NCBI GenBank assembly: GCA_937952155.1 | Contig: CALFYH010000047.1 | Coordinates: forward strand, 1-12,346 | From: an uncultured Saprospiraceae bacterium | GTDB lineage: Bacteria > Bacteroidota > Bacteroidia > Chitinophagales > Saprospiraceae | DNA: 12,346 nt | Reading direction: 5' to 3' | Part shown: one piece after another, positions 7,501 through 12,346 of the stretch | How positions within the stretch are numbered: position 1 is the first letter of the stretch | Layout of the letters: each line of letters begins with the position of its first letter | The notes under the pieces: model-generated | What the model was told of the DNA's origin: nothing | Seen by the model: only the letters and a program-made list of their open reading frames with translations | The model's database searches: none | Translations under genes and position numbers: made by a program

Positions 7501-9803
7501 TGACACCATATCAAGGTCCTGTCTTATATACAGCACCTTCACCTCATGCCAATGGTATCACTTGGAAAAATTTGGAGCCTAGGTCAATGACAGGTTGTAT
7601 GAATTCAGATACAGATCCTGCCAAAACTGGTGAACCAGAATTGGGTAACGGTGCATGTAGTTTGGTTGCAAAAAATTATGAAGATCAGATCGTTCCATTT
7701 GTAGATGGTGTTTGTTTCAAAATACTTAGAAAATGGACGGTAATAGATTGGTGCAAATTCGGACCAAATACCGATGTAAATGGTGTGCCATACCCTACTG
7801 TACCTGTTTTGGGTACCAATATGTGGACTTTCACACAGACAATAGCCGTTTCAGAAAAAGAAGCACCTGAAATTCAGAAATGCAGCAAAGAAGATACCGA
7901 AACATTCGCCGATAATTGTGCAGCACACGTAGTACTCACAAATACAGCCAATGATTGTACACCAGCGGCCCAATTGAAATGGACATATACCATTGATACC
8001 AATAATGATGGTGTAGCACCGTTTATCAATGGATCAGGTAGTGATGCATCAGGTCAGTTTGCGGTAGGTACACACAAGATCACTTGGGTTGTAGAAGATA
8101 TGTGTGGTAATTTCTCCACTTGCTTCTATACCTTCAATGTGGTAGATCGCAAAAAACCATCGCCATATTGTATATCTGAATTGACGACCGTGATCATGCC
8201 TAATACAGGTCAAGTAGAAATATGGGCAAAGGATTTTGACAAAGGATCATCTGACAATTGTCCGCTTTCGACTTGTGGATTGAAATTTACATTCAATGGA
8301 TTCAGACCACCGGTGACCAATATTGAAGTACTCTTTGACAAAAACGGAACCATTGTAGGTAATTGGCCAACGACATCTACAGCACTGTTAGATGGCTATA
8401 AGAGCGGTCAATATCAAAGATGGTTGCCTTCGACTTGTTCATCTGCCAAACTTTACACTTGTGACAATCTAGGTGTAAACGAAGAAGATATGAGTGTCTG
8501 GGATAAAGGCAATAATACCGATTTCTGTACTGTGAAGTTATATGTTCAGGCCAATGGCACAGCTTGTGCTGGATCTAGAATCGCAGGATTCGTAGGTACG
8601 GAAGATAATCAAATGGTTGCCAATGTAGAAGTGAGCCTTCAGAATAACATCATCAACGAGTTACAAACCACATTGACTGACGATAAAGGATATTATGAAT
8701 TTGTAGGGATTACGCCAAATACAAGCTATAAGGTGACACCATCGCATGATGTAGATCCGCTGAACGGCGTTTCGACCCTTGACTTGGTATTGATACAGCG
8801 ACATATCCTTGGCTTGAGTCAATTAGATTCGCCATATAAATACAAGGCAGCCGATATCAATAACGACTCAAAAATCACGGCTACTGACCTAGTAGATTTG
8901 AGAAAACTCATCCTTGGTGTTACGACGAAATTCCCTAAAAACACCTCATGGAGATTTTTCGATAAGTCTGCAAAGTTCAATGACATGAAAGATATCTTTA
9001 CAACCAATGAGTATGTACAGTTGGATTCTGAAGATATCTCAACAATTGAAAATAATTTTGTAGCAGTAAAAATTGGTGATGTTAATGGTTCGGCAATCGT
9101 AAACATTGATGGTGGAAACACCGAAAGCCGAGCAGCACAAAGATTGACATTCGTTACCACAGAGCAGTCTTTTGAGAAAGGAGACTTGGTGAAGATCGCC
9201 TTTACATCTGACAACTTCCAAGGTATCGCTGGTGCACAATGGACCTTCAATTTTGACGAACAAGCCCTTGAATACATTAATATAGAATCTGGATCCATGA
9301 ACATATCGAGTGATAACTTCCATATCAAAGACGGTAGCATCGCATTTAGTTGGAATGATCATGATGGATTGTCCTTACAAAAACATGATGTACTATTTAC
9401 CTTAGAATTCAAAGCTCTAGCTAATAACACGGTAAATAACATCCTGAATATCTCGTCCGACATCACACACGCTGAAGCCTATACACAAGACTTGAGCAAA
9501 ATGGATGTGGGTCTTAGCTTCAGAAAAGGTGCAGAAGATATCTTTGCCTTGGCACAGAATAATCCGAATCCATTTACGGCATCGACCACTATCAGCTTTA
9601 CGCTACCAGAAGCTGGAGAAGCAAGTTTGACAATTTATGATATCACTGGTAAGGTCATCAAAACAATAGTGAATCATTACCCTAAAGGGAGTAACGAAAT
9701 CATGCGTAATGCTGATGACTTCAATACGCAAGGTGTGATGTTTTACGAGATGGAATGGAATGGTGAGAAAGCATCCAAAAAGATGTTACGACTTAGCAAA
9801 TAG
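1539..9803 (+). CDS. Giant modular T9SS-secreted surface protein (SprB/Ig, DUF11, HYR-like, dockerin-like, cohesin-like, T9SS type A CTD)
   Basis: This 2754-residue protein is probably a cell-surface or released adhesin/matrix protein; the ligand is unknown. Visible modules, by residue: signal peptide 1-26 (lysines, hydrophobic core, 'TYA' cleavage site); SprB-like repeat about 131-203; PKD-like module about 205-290 with calcium-type 'DWDHDGMGD' at 235; a module with 'DIDNDGLDG' at 316; Ig-like modules about 406-645; SprB-like modules about 645-1000, the clearest at 830-905; DUF11 about 1002-1115; Asp-rich linker about 1123-1183; Ig-like about 1313-1410; Cys-rich HYR-like array about 1413-2340; carboxypeptidase-regulatory-like about 2346-2402; two dockerin-like calcium loops about 2403-2461 (second one 'DINNDSKITATD'); cohesin-like about 2534-2661; T9SS type A sorting domain about 2666-2754 ('ALAQNNPNPF', 'LTIYDITGKVIKT'). 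The frame is unbroken, and the ATG at 1539 is the only start that places a signal peptide at the N-terminus. Export would be by Sec and then T9SS, with C-terminal processing. It lies alone between an AT-rich gap and a strong terminator. Module borders are by eye. Confidence 0.93.
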   Translation: MLAISKYVKVVYTFILFTLIINQTYAQAACQCNPEIGILFDDCKVLGQEAEIGFYIYTGKSAESQNQWVKVWSDQKLLIDKEITLSDKGYYSDVFNFTPSGDTKFLIEFHCEKDECYTTQTETLRTVPSYTIEYKDISCYGSLDGEVKLMPETLNNIDLVWESGERKNFVNNMHRGTYHVTVENSNGCQTYKTIILNEPDQLKINPEAISVKYDGKTSQIMQLGVTGGTGTYAFDWDHDGMGDMDDKSSATFETNEQHEVMVMDKNGCWIQDKLSANPTKTINFSPQDGKLIAVKPTENGKFEYDLLKSLNPVYGDIDNDGLDGSIFDVNFYEDLAMSSKIDEKSLSNYESDPEKIVFAEVSFENKNEILEIILAPEALQFCLLTSEACDNDASVLLRPVNCTTSAPIATGGTYTAIQLNTNLDETSRISGPDVDGNYYFDPTGGSGNYKIFYTLAGLQYEALFDVQAINPQFQPSEEPICGNQATFELRANPRGGILTGPSSLISYRDVGTNRFFLMDNTGLALNTPYVYNYKYTQTNASGLVCTKTSTTTIRVLDYPRVTINQFDSQVCEKEEITLSSNASSTDGSTNLKYTWYFHETGFPDIVLGSSSSLTIPDAEKTGQYILEVYQDNRCFNRDTGTIEVLKLPVVNSEVLSDANCFGVSSAEVNVNIEGETDYTGYSFDWEGLVTGEIRTGRYQDDLPADTFLIKVTTPPLNNGGLTCNITDTVIIKSYPSIGIVCSPRDTMLSCFGDQNLSRTISVSPDAIGPFGYSLVSKDGPFQLSNTFTNLGVGIDPAILSKTFKVFVRDGNGCVDSCEFTVLQPQKLSCALDKTDLTCFQNGSGSVTATISGGTLPYRYVWSNGSSEGPTTGTEASISGLSAGTYGLTVTDANNCTTTCSITVNQPSTVSATLDPATVCLDFDTQLTVNPSGGTGNYTYVWSMVDAGTTNATVDNLIGDLNTQTLDFTSWCLKPGIATVNVLVTDENNCTHNSTTSILIESCFDLAIRKTVALPSKAYYPGDTVTFNIEVFNQGTINATNVVVTDILDTNMQFNSNDNTIAITGNEEEWLPDGASNFYTTISRIDAGTKETIKVILIINENTTSQNMINWARVTGAQSEVPFGTDYKYKDNPIDQDDVPTSIDPDDRLPEKDDEICDEGNVGSLSGECQLGDDKDDEDKWDYAIVSICQLQGLTANRDECLSEAERLQGLSLSTSAIADEMDPTGNGDGIANGDTGNGLASIHNTYIDAMMGTNIITGNLIFSSGNGGANSSNGKITPDGDLRVFSNQSVEIFGRLISPDGCVGVSVLTLDFTPQPSIIEQPLDAIAILDQENLCFEVEIDNSLGVPLSIQWQEKINNVFVDILGATGTEYCIDKVTAEYDRRQFRILTFESSDASRTCALASAAATIDIDGEPVLACNDLVNISLDDNCQALITPDMVLEDPRFESRISIKMVDAQGNPVPNPITSDYIGQYITVYAIDNLNGNSCWSKIKIEDKLAPVITCPADYTVSCANYTFMPPAPYFKDACDVSAKLALTSNIFTEMECGRLDSIIAIRELTYVATDTHGNVSKPCTFKVYYKSVNINNIQWPAHLELSCQIAPSYPSWDYNFNGKPDPAETGLPKIAGLDLATVSSAGLTSNTFCKVNVTFHDTEITLCGNSYKIVRDWTVLDWCNGLIKKYSQLISVKDKVAPVVSCAADQVFEIFTQDHECNADFTVPAPIVISDCNTTTWTVAYLLADKTGNAPVDGHYIEDNVVYSGSTVKILALPIGKTWLKYTVKDACDNISYCFTEVNVIDKIKPTPICDQYTIVTLTHNGKALIYAATFDDGSHDNCSAVTFSVRRLTAGCNSNGSTNEASNPYGPSVEFCCEDVGKDVMVELRVMDASGNFNSCMVITNVQDKVPPVITCPLSVTINCAADTSATALGKPVYSVTPLTTPYYSDNCSDLKLSWTTTGTINECGQGTLTRVFVVTDKAKNTASCTQIINVRKLTPYQGPVLYTAPSPHANGITWKNLEPRSMTGCMNSDTDPAKTGEPELGNGACSLVAKNYEDQIVPFVDGVCFKILRKWTVIDWCKFGPNTDVNGVPYPTVPVLGTNMWTFTQTIAVSEKEAPEIQKCSKEDTETFADNCAAHVVLTNTANDCTPAAQLKWTYTIDTNNDGVAPFINGSGSDASGQFAVGTHKITWVVEDMCGNFSTCFYTFNVVDRKKPSPYCISELTTVIMPNTGQVEIWAKDFDKGSSDNCPLSTCGLKFTFNGFRPPVTNIEVLFDKNGTIVGNWPTTSTALLDGYKSGQYQRWLPSTCSSAKLYTCDNLGVNEEDMSVWDKGNNTDFCTVKLYVQANGTACAGSRIAGFVGTEDNQMVANVEVSLQNNIINELQTTLTDDKGYYEFVGITPNTSYKVTPSHDVDPLNGVSTLDLVLIQRHILGLSQLDSPYKYKAADINNDSKITATDLVDLRKLILGVTTKFPKNTSWRFFDKSAKFNDMKDIFTTNEYVQLDSEDISTIENNFVAVKIGDVNGSAIVNIDGGNTESRAAQRLTFVTTEQSFEKGDLVKIAFTSDNFQGIAGAQWTFNFDEQALEYINIESGSMNISSDNFHIKDGSIAFSWNDHDGLSLQKHDVLFTLEFKALANNTVNNILNISSDITHAEAYTQDLSKMDVGLSFRKGAEDIFALAQNNPNPFTASTTISFTLPEAGEASLTIYDITGKVIKTIVNHYPKGSNEIMRNADDFNTQGVMFYEMEWNGEKASKKMLRLSK
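6021..8300 (+). repeat. Tandem duplication of an approximately 400-residue HYR-like supermodule inside the giant gene
   Basis: Two successive segments of the giant protein carry the same ordered landmarks. Copy 1 / copy 2 residue positions: 'DKxxPVITCP' 1495/1898; 'DPAxTGxP' 1614/2026; 'WTVxDWC' 1666/2066; 'AP' before a Cys strand 1690/2109; 'DxxKPxPxC' 1795/2203; 'DNC' 1830/2239. The offset stays between 400 and 419 residues over the whole length. Copy 1 spans about 6021-7065 and copy 2 about 7230-8300. Nucleotide identity looks low, so the duplication is old. The alignment was made by eye. Confidence 0.7.
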
Positions 9804-9829
9804 CGTTTTGAGTACATAATTTTAGAGTT

Positions 9830-9868
9830 AAAGCCTGGTTTGAGTTTTTCAAATCGGGCTTTTTTTTT
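9830..9868 (+). terminator. Strong intrinsic terminator of the giant gene
   Basis: The left arm AAAGCCTGGTTTGA (9830-9843) pairs over 14 bases with TCAAATCGGGCTTT (9849-9862), with two G-U pairs and no mismatch. The loop is five bases (GTTTT). A run of nine T (9860-9868) follows. It starts 27 bases after the stop codon. On the other strand the stem is not followed by a T-run, so it mainly serves the + strand. Confidence 0.9.
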
Positions 9869-9887
9869 ATTTTGGGGAAAGATGGAT

Positions 9888-9932
9888 GATTTTGGATTGG
9901 TGATTTTTGATGTTGGATTTTGGATTAGTGAT
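9888..9932. repeat. Short degenerate direct repeat, T/G-rich
   Basis: GATTTTGGATTGGTGAT at 9888-9904 recurs at 9916-9932 with one change (G to A), a 28-base offset. Further TGGAT words surround it from 9884 to 9940. It lies between the terminator of the giant gene and the convergent gene cluster. The - strand reading gives 'AATCCAAAATCC'-type low-complexity sequence. No function is assigned. Confidence 0.5.
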
Positions 9933-9977
9933 GATGGATTATAGATGTTCATAACCTGTTGCCCTTTCAAATAGATT

Positions 9978-10088
9978 CTAATCATTTTTAGATAAGTTCT
10001 CAATAATTTTTTTAGAGAAAAGGGCTTTGGCGTTATGGTATTCTTTTTGATAGGTGTGATAGAATATTTTAGGCTCAACCAGTTGCAT
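9978..10088 (-). pseudogene. 36-codon orphan frame, possible gene remnant
   Basis: The ATG at 10088-10086 starts two bases after the stop of the lipoprotein gene and runs 36 codons to TAG at 9980-9978. The peptide begins 'MQLVEPKIFYHTYQKEYHNA' and continues with a helix-like 'KALFSKKIIENLSKND'. Its composition looks coding, not random AT-rich. After the TAG the same frame stays open for 12 more codons ('NLFERATGYEHL') before TAA. That fits the 5' end of a decayed gene, or a very small gene co-transcribed with the lipoprotein. I do not recognise a family. Chance occurrence cannot be excluded at this length. Confidence 0.3.
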
Positions 10089-10090
10089 TT

Positions 10091-10651
10091 TTAGATTTTT
10101 AGGTTAATAGTTTTTATTTCCCTTATATTTGATTTATCTATAAAATTCGGTGTTACCCATTCAATATACAAGACTTTGTTTTTAATTTTTAAACTATCAA
10201 TACAATAATGAGGAAATACACTTTCGCAATTTAGCCAATCTTTACCAATAAATTCTCTTTGTCTGCTCTCAATATTTTCAACAATTAGCTTGAAATTTGC
10301 TGAATCAGTTTCATAGACTACAAAACCACTCCTTTTGTCATATTCCAAAGCATTTTCAAATAATCTATAATTATTATTTTTAAAAGGAAGAATAATATCG
10401 GTCCAAGCATCACTTCCATTTGGGTGGCTTAAACAGATAAATTTTTCACTTTTCCATTTTGTATAAGTTTTATTGTCAATATAATAATTTTCAATTGGTT
10501 TTGAAGACCGATAATAAACTTTGCCATCAGTCCACTCAATTAATGAAGTTGAATCAGTTTGATAAACAGTTCTAAAATCATTTGGAATGTTTAATCTGTG
10601 GTCACAACTTATAAAAAATAAACTTATGGATATTGCAAGTGCTGTATTCAT
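10091..10651 (-). CDS. Hypothetical lipoprotein
   Basis: This 186-residue protein begins with a short hydrophobic segment ending in a lipobox-like 'FFISC' with Cys16. It is therefore predicted to be exported, lipid-modified at Cys16 and anchored in a membrane, in Bacteroidota commonly the outer membrane. The n-region lacks Lys or Arg, which is unusual and lowers certainty. The mature part is mixed alpha/beta with several aromatic-rich strands and has further Cys residues ('FICLSHP', 'NCESVFPHYCID'). I recognise no catalytic motif or known domain. The start is forced: an in-frame TAG lies about 20 bases upstream of this ATG with no other start between. A TATATTTG promoter box lies 29 bases upstream. 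The gene is convergent with the giant surface-protein gene. Function unknown. Confidence 0.75.
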   Translation of the reverse strand: MNTALAISISLFFISCDHRLNIPNDFRTVYQTDSTSLIEWTDGKVYYRSSKPIENYYIDNKTYTKWKSEKFICLSHPNGSDAWTDIILPFKNNNYRLFENALEYDKRSGFVVYETDSANFKLIVENIESRQREFIGKDWLNCESVFPHYCIDSLKIKNKVLYIEWVTPNFIDKSNIREIKTINLKI

Positions 10652-10680
10652 AATGTAGCAGAAATATATTATCTATAACA

Positions 10681-10688
10681 CAAATATA
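10681..10688 (-). promoter_or_regulatory. Bacteroidota -7 box (TATATTTG) before the lipoprotein gene
   Basis: Read on the - strand, the bases are TATATTTG, an exact match to TAnnTTTG, 29 bases before the ATG at 10651. No TTG lies at the preferred 19-21-base distance upstream; the nearest candidate is GTG at 22 bases. The -7 element is therefore good but the -33 element weak. Confidence 0.4.
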
Positions 10689-10766
10689 TAACAACTTTCG
10701 CTTTCTAATACACTTTTCTCTAAAGAATTTGACCGATTAATGCTTGAAAATCATACCAATCCATAA

Positions 10767-10792
10767 AATCAATTACTGGACTAAAATTGATT
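10767..10792. repeat. 8-bp inverted repeat in the intergenic region
   Basis: AATCAATT (10767-10774) and AATTGATT (10785-10792) are perfect inverse complements around a 10-base loop. The stem has only two G-C pairs. On the - strand it lies downstream of the membrane-protein gene and is followed by TTATGG, so it makes at best a weak terminator. Confidence 0.4.
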
Positions 10793-10821
10793 ACTTTTTG
10801 CATAAGACCGCACTATTTATA

Positions 10822-10853
10822 GAAGCAATGGTCAAAGAATTCAAAATTGCTTC
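10822..10853. repeat. 8-bp inverted repeat at the 3' end of the membrane-protein gene
   Basis: GAAGCAAT (10822-10829) and ATTGCTTC (10846-10853) are perfect inverse complements around a 16-base loop that contains GAATTC. The right arm overlaps the stop codon (10854-10852) of the - strand membrane-protein gene by two bases. There is no T-run after it, so a classical intrinsic terminator is unlikely. It could protect the mRNA 3' end or bind a protein; this is speculation. Confidence 0.4.
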
Positions 10854-11232
10854 AAGATTTATTAAATTTGGTATAAATCCAAACTGCTCCTATCACTTCA
10901 ACCATACTTAATGGAATGGCGAAAGGAAGGATACTTAAAGGTAATACACCCAAATTACCAATTACAAGCCACATCGATACAAAACCAATAACCCAAGCCA
11001 AGCCTACTGTTTCCCAAAATGAAAATCTTTGGTTTATAATAAAAATCAGGGTTGAAAATATAAAAGCCCAAATGCCCCAAACCACGCCATTTATTGGCTG
11101 TTCTGGAAAAACCTGTTGCATACCGTCAAAATGAGTCACCCAATGTTGGTGAAGAAGAAATGAGTTTCTAAAGACTTCACAAATACTCACCCAAATAGTA
11201 GAAAGGAATATTGCCAAACCAGATTTTTGCAT
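10852..11232 (-). CDS. Hypothetical four-helix integral membrane protein
   Basis: The 126 residues are mostly hydrophobic and form four likely transmembrane segments: about 4-21, 49-67, 73-92 and 97-120. A polar stretch with several His, Gln and Pro residues (about 28-48, 'HQHWVTHFDGMQQVFPEQP') lies between the first two helices. A 'WLVIGNLGVLPLSILPFAIP' stretch joins helices three and four. The end is short and basic. It resembles small conserved membrane proteins of unknown function seen in Bacteroidota, but I cannot name a family with confidence. It probably sits in the inner membrane. It lies on the - strand with about 117 bases upstream to the interrupted exported-protein gene and about 200 bases downstream to the lipoprotein gene, so a shared operon is possible but not shown. 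The ATG at 11232 gives a sensible first helix. Confidence 0.75.
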   Translation of the reverse strand: MQKSGLAIFLSTIWVSICEVFRNSFLLHQHWVTHFDGMQQVFPEQPINGVVWGIWAFIFSTLIFIINQRFSFWETVGLAWVIGFVSMWLVIGNLGVLPLSILPFAIPLSMVEVIGAVWIYTKFNKS

Positions 11233-11349
11233 TTGATTACACTTTGATTTATTTTTAAAACTAACTTCTTATTTAATTTGTTTGCCCAAAATAACAATAT
11301 TACCAAAAAATCCAGGTATTAACTGCTCAATTAAGAGATTTGGAACATG

Positions 11350-11454
11350 CTATGGCAAGTATTTATACTTTTTTATACCTATCAGTTTATCATTAAAATA
11401 TTGCTTTTCGTATTCGATCAACCCATTTTGGTTTAGATATGTCTCATCCGTCTA
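11350..11454 (-). pseudogene. 3' remnant of the exported-protein gene beyond an in-frame TAG
   Basis: Immediately after the TAG at 11454-11452, the same frame continues for 33 codons to a second TAG at 11352-11350. The peptide starts 'TDETYLNQNGLIEYEKQYF' and ends in 'KKYKYLP', with the same Tyr/Asn/Gly repeat style as the upstream protein. One base change (TAG to AAG, CAG or GAG) would restore a 264-residue protein. The other two frames around the junction carry stops, so a compensating frameshift does not explain it better. Natural nonsense mutation, sequencing error and stop readthrough all remain possible. Confidence 0.55.
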
Positions 11455-12144
11455 AATGTCACCTGATGATATCTTTAATCGCCCCCTAAGCCCTAGGATT
11501 GTTTGTTCATTACAAAACTGATTTGTACGCTTCTTCATGGTTAATTGGCTTCCCTTGAAATTGATGACCTCTTCCTCTATAACATGCTTATTTTGTTCAC
11601 ATTCTGACTTAATAATCTTTTTGCCATTTCTCACTGTCCAAAGCCTTTTTATAAAATTTTTTCCATCCATAAGATCCATGGTATGAATGTTTAACTTATT
11701 TCCAATGTAAATCTTTGTCTCCTTAGTTTTCTTCCGATCATTATATTTGACCTTGGAATAGGTACCCATTTTATTACCTTCAAAATCATAATCTATTGTT
11801 TCTATTTCTCTCAACTTATCATCATATCTAATCTTAGTGACTGAATGCAATTCGTTTCTAAACTTTGTTATCCGTTCAGTTAATAAAGTATCATCCTTGT
11901 AATTATATGTGTATTCAATCGTGATTCCTGTGGAGTTGTAGATTTCTATTTTTTCTCTATGCCCTTTTGCATTAAAATATTCCTTGGTTATTAACATTGA
12001 ATCCAAAGCAGTTTCAGAGTCAAAGACATAGCCTTCAATTTCAATAACATTATTTCTTTGCAGCATAATAGGATCATTTTTCTGCTGGGCATTGACAGCC
12101 AATGCAGCCATTAAAAGTACTAATATGTGGATTAAATTTTTCAT
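11452..12144 (-). CDS. Exported hypothetical protein with YD/MORN-like strand repeats, probably C-terminally truncated
   Basis: This 230-residue protein has a clear signal peptide, residues 1-19, with Lys2, a hydrophobic core and 'AVNA' before the cleavage site. The mature part is a run of roughly 20-25-residue units rich in Tyr, Lys, Asp and Gly ('EYFNAKGHREKIEIYNSTG', 'IRYDDKLREIETIDYDFEG', 'VKYNDRKKTKETKIYIGNK'). They resemble the beta-strand repeats of RHS/YD and MORN-variant (YwqK-like) proteins. I see no catalytic motif. No C-terminal sorting domain is visible, so it is probably periplasmic or outer-membrane-associated; this is inference. The frame ends at a TAG (11454-11452) but continues open with the same repeat character for 33 codons, so the ancestral gene probably ended at 11350. 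Function unknown. Confidence 0.7.
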   Translation of the reverse strand: MKNLIHILVLLMAALAVNAQQKNDPIMLQRNNVIEIEGYVFDSETALDSMLITKEYFNAKGHREKIEIYNSTGITIEYTYNYKDDTLLTERITKFRNELHSVTKIRYDDKLREIETIDYDFEGNKMGTYSKVKYNDRKKTKETKIYIGNKLNIHTMDLMDGKNFIKRLWTVRNGKKIIKSECEQNKHVIEEEVINFKGSQLTMKKRTNQFCNEQTILGLRGRLKISSGDI

Positions 12145-12161
12145 TTTATGTGTTAGATACG

Positions 12162-12210
12162 GTAATGATATGGGTCGGGCGCAGCGATTGGAAGTTTGAT
12201 CTCATATTAC
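12162..12210. repeat. GC-rich imperfect inverted repeat between two minus-strand genes
   Basis: GTAAT (12162-12166) pairs with ATTAC (12206-12210). After a three-base bulge, ATGGG (12170-12174) pairs with CTCAT (12201-12205) with one G-T pair. The 26-base loop begins TCGGGCGCAGCG, a locally GC-rich patch in an otherwise AT-rich setting. It lies in the 69-base gap between the truncated gene at the window edge and the exported-protein gene. No T-run follows on either strand. Function unknown. Confidence 0.35.
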
Positions 12211-12213
12211 TTG

Positions 12214-12346
12214 TTATATGGCGTATTTTTCAAGGGCTATTTCAACTCCATTAAAATCTAAAATAGCTTTACAATTGTCCATTCTATATTCCCAGCAATT
12301 CTTTTCATCAAATTCATGATTTGGCGAATTGCGTTTTTCAAGTAAT
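12214..12346 (-). CDS. 3' end of a hypothetical gene (5' end outside window)
   Basis: On the - strand one frame is open from the window edge to TAA at 12216-12214 and gives 43 residues. They include 'NSPNHEFDEKNCWEYRMDN' and end in 'LDFNGVEIALEKYAI'. The composition (Trp, Cys, several Glu/Asp, regular hydrophobic spacing) looks like real coding sequence. It points the same way as the three genes that follow, with 69 bases to the start of the exported-protein gene. I cannot identify a family from this fragment. Confidence 0.55.
   Translation of the reverse strand, partial: LLEKRNSPNHEFDEKNCWEYRMDNCKAILDFNGVEIALEKYAI

Noticed and set aside
8819..9362. Two long - strand frames (173 and 107 codons) inside the giant gene
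   Set aside because: They are antisense to the dockerin-like and cohesin-like coding region, with no start context or recognisable domain; shadows of the + strand codons.
9743..10078. - strand frame of 111 codons across the terminator
   Set aside because: It reads through the terminator stem and the TGGAT repeats ('NPTSKITNPKSS'-type low complexity) and overlaps the giant gene's 3' end. A different frame in 9978-10088 looks more coding-like.
10916..11134. + strand frame of 72 codons within the membrane-protein gene
   Set aside because: It is antisense to four clear transmembrane helices and has no recognisable features.
11233..11300. TAGTTTTA as a promoter box for the membrane-protein gene
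   Set aside because: It has one mismatch to TAnnTTTG and the only upstream TTG is 23 bases away, outside the usual range; too weak to list.
12153..12219. Possible integron attC site (GTTAGAT at 12154-12160, GTTATAT at 12213-12219, bulged stem between)
   Set aside because: Both GTT cores point the same way, not inverted as in attC, the second departs from GTTRRRY, and no integrase or repeated copies are visible.

Overview
The window looks like chromosomal DNA from a member of the Bacteroidota, most probably Saprospiraceae or a close relative. It is AT-rich, start codons lack Shine-Dalgarno sequences, and candidate promoters resemble the Bacteroidota TTG / TAnnTTTG type. The dominant gene encodes a giant secreted protein with SprB-like, DUF11 and HYR-like modules and a type A sorting domain for the type IX secretion system (T9SS). 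The taxonomic call is inference from gene content; no rRNA or other marker gene is present.

Left part (1-1165, + strand): the 3' end of a DUF294-type nucleotidyltransferase-like signalling gene overlaps by an ATGA the start of a DEDDh 3'-5' exonuclease gene of the DnaQ/PolC-epsilon type. The two form a translationally coupled pair. A very AT-rich, gene-free gap of 373 bases follows (1166-1538), with a candidate promoter at its right end.

Centre (1539-9803, + strand): one continuous 2754-residue reading frame that fills two thirds of the window. From the N-terminus it has a signal peptide, SprB-like and Ig-like modules, a DUF11 module, an Asp-rich linker, a long Cys-rich HYR-like array, a carboxypeptidase-regulatory-like module, a two-repeat dockerin-like segment, a cohesin-like domain and the T9SS C-terminal domain. 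Most of the HYR array is two tandem copies of a supermodule of about 400 residues. A strong intrinsic terminator closes the gene at 9830-9868.

Right part (about 9978-12346, - strand): a cluster of small genes convergent with the giant gene. It holds a probable lipoprotein, a four-helix membrane protein, an exported repeat-type protein and the 3' end of another gene cut by the window edge. None has a function I recognise. Decay is visible: the exported-protein frame is interrupted by an in-frame TAG with 33 coding-like codons after it, and a 36-codon orphan frame follows the lipoprotein gene. The region reads as a variable accessory patch, not a recognisable pathway. I see no CRISPR array, tRNA, rRNA, transposase or known defence system. 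The best candidates for new biology are the giant protein's combined dockerin-like and cohesin-like modules with its duplicated supermodule, and the interrupted exported-protein gene.
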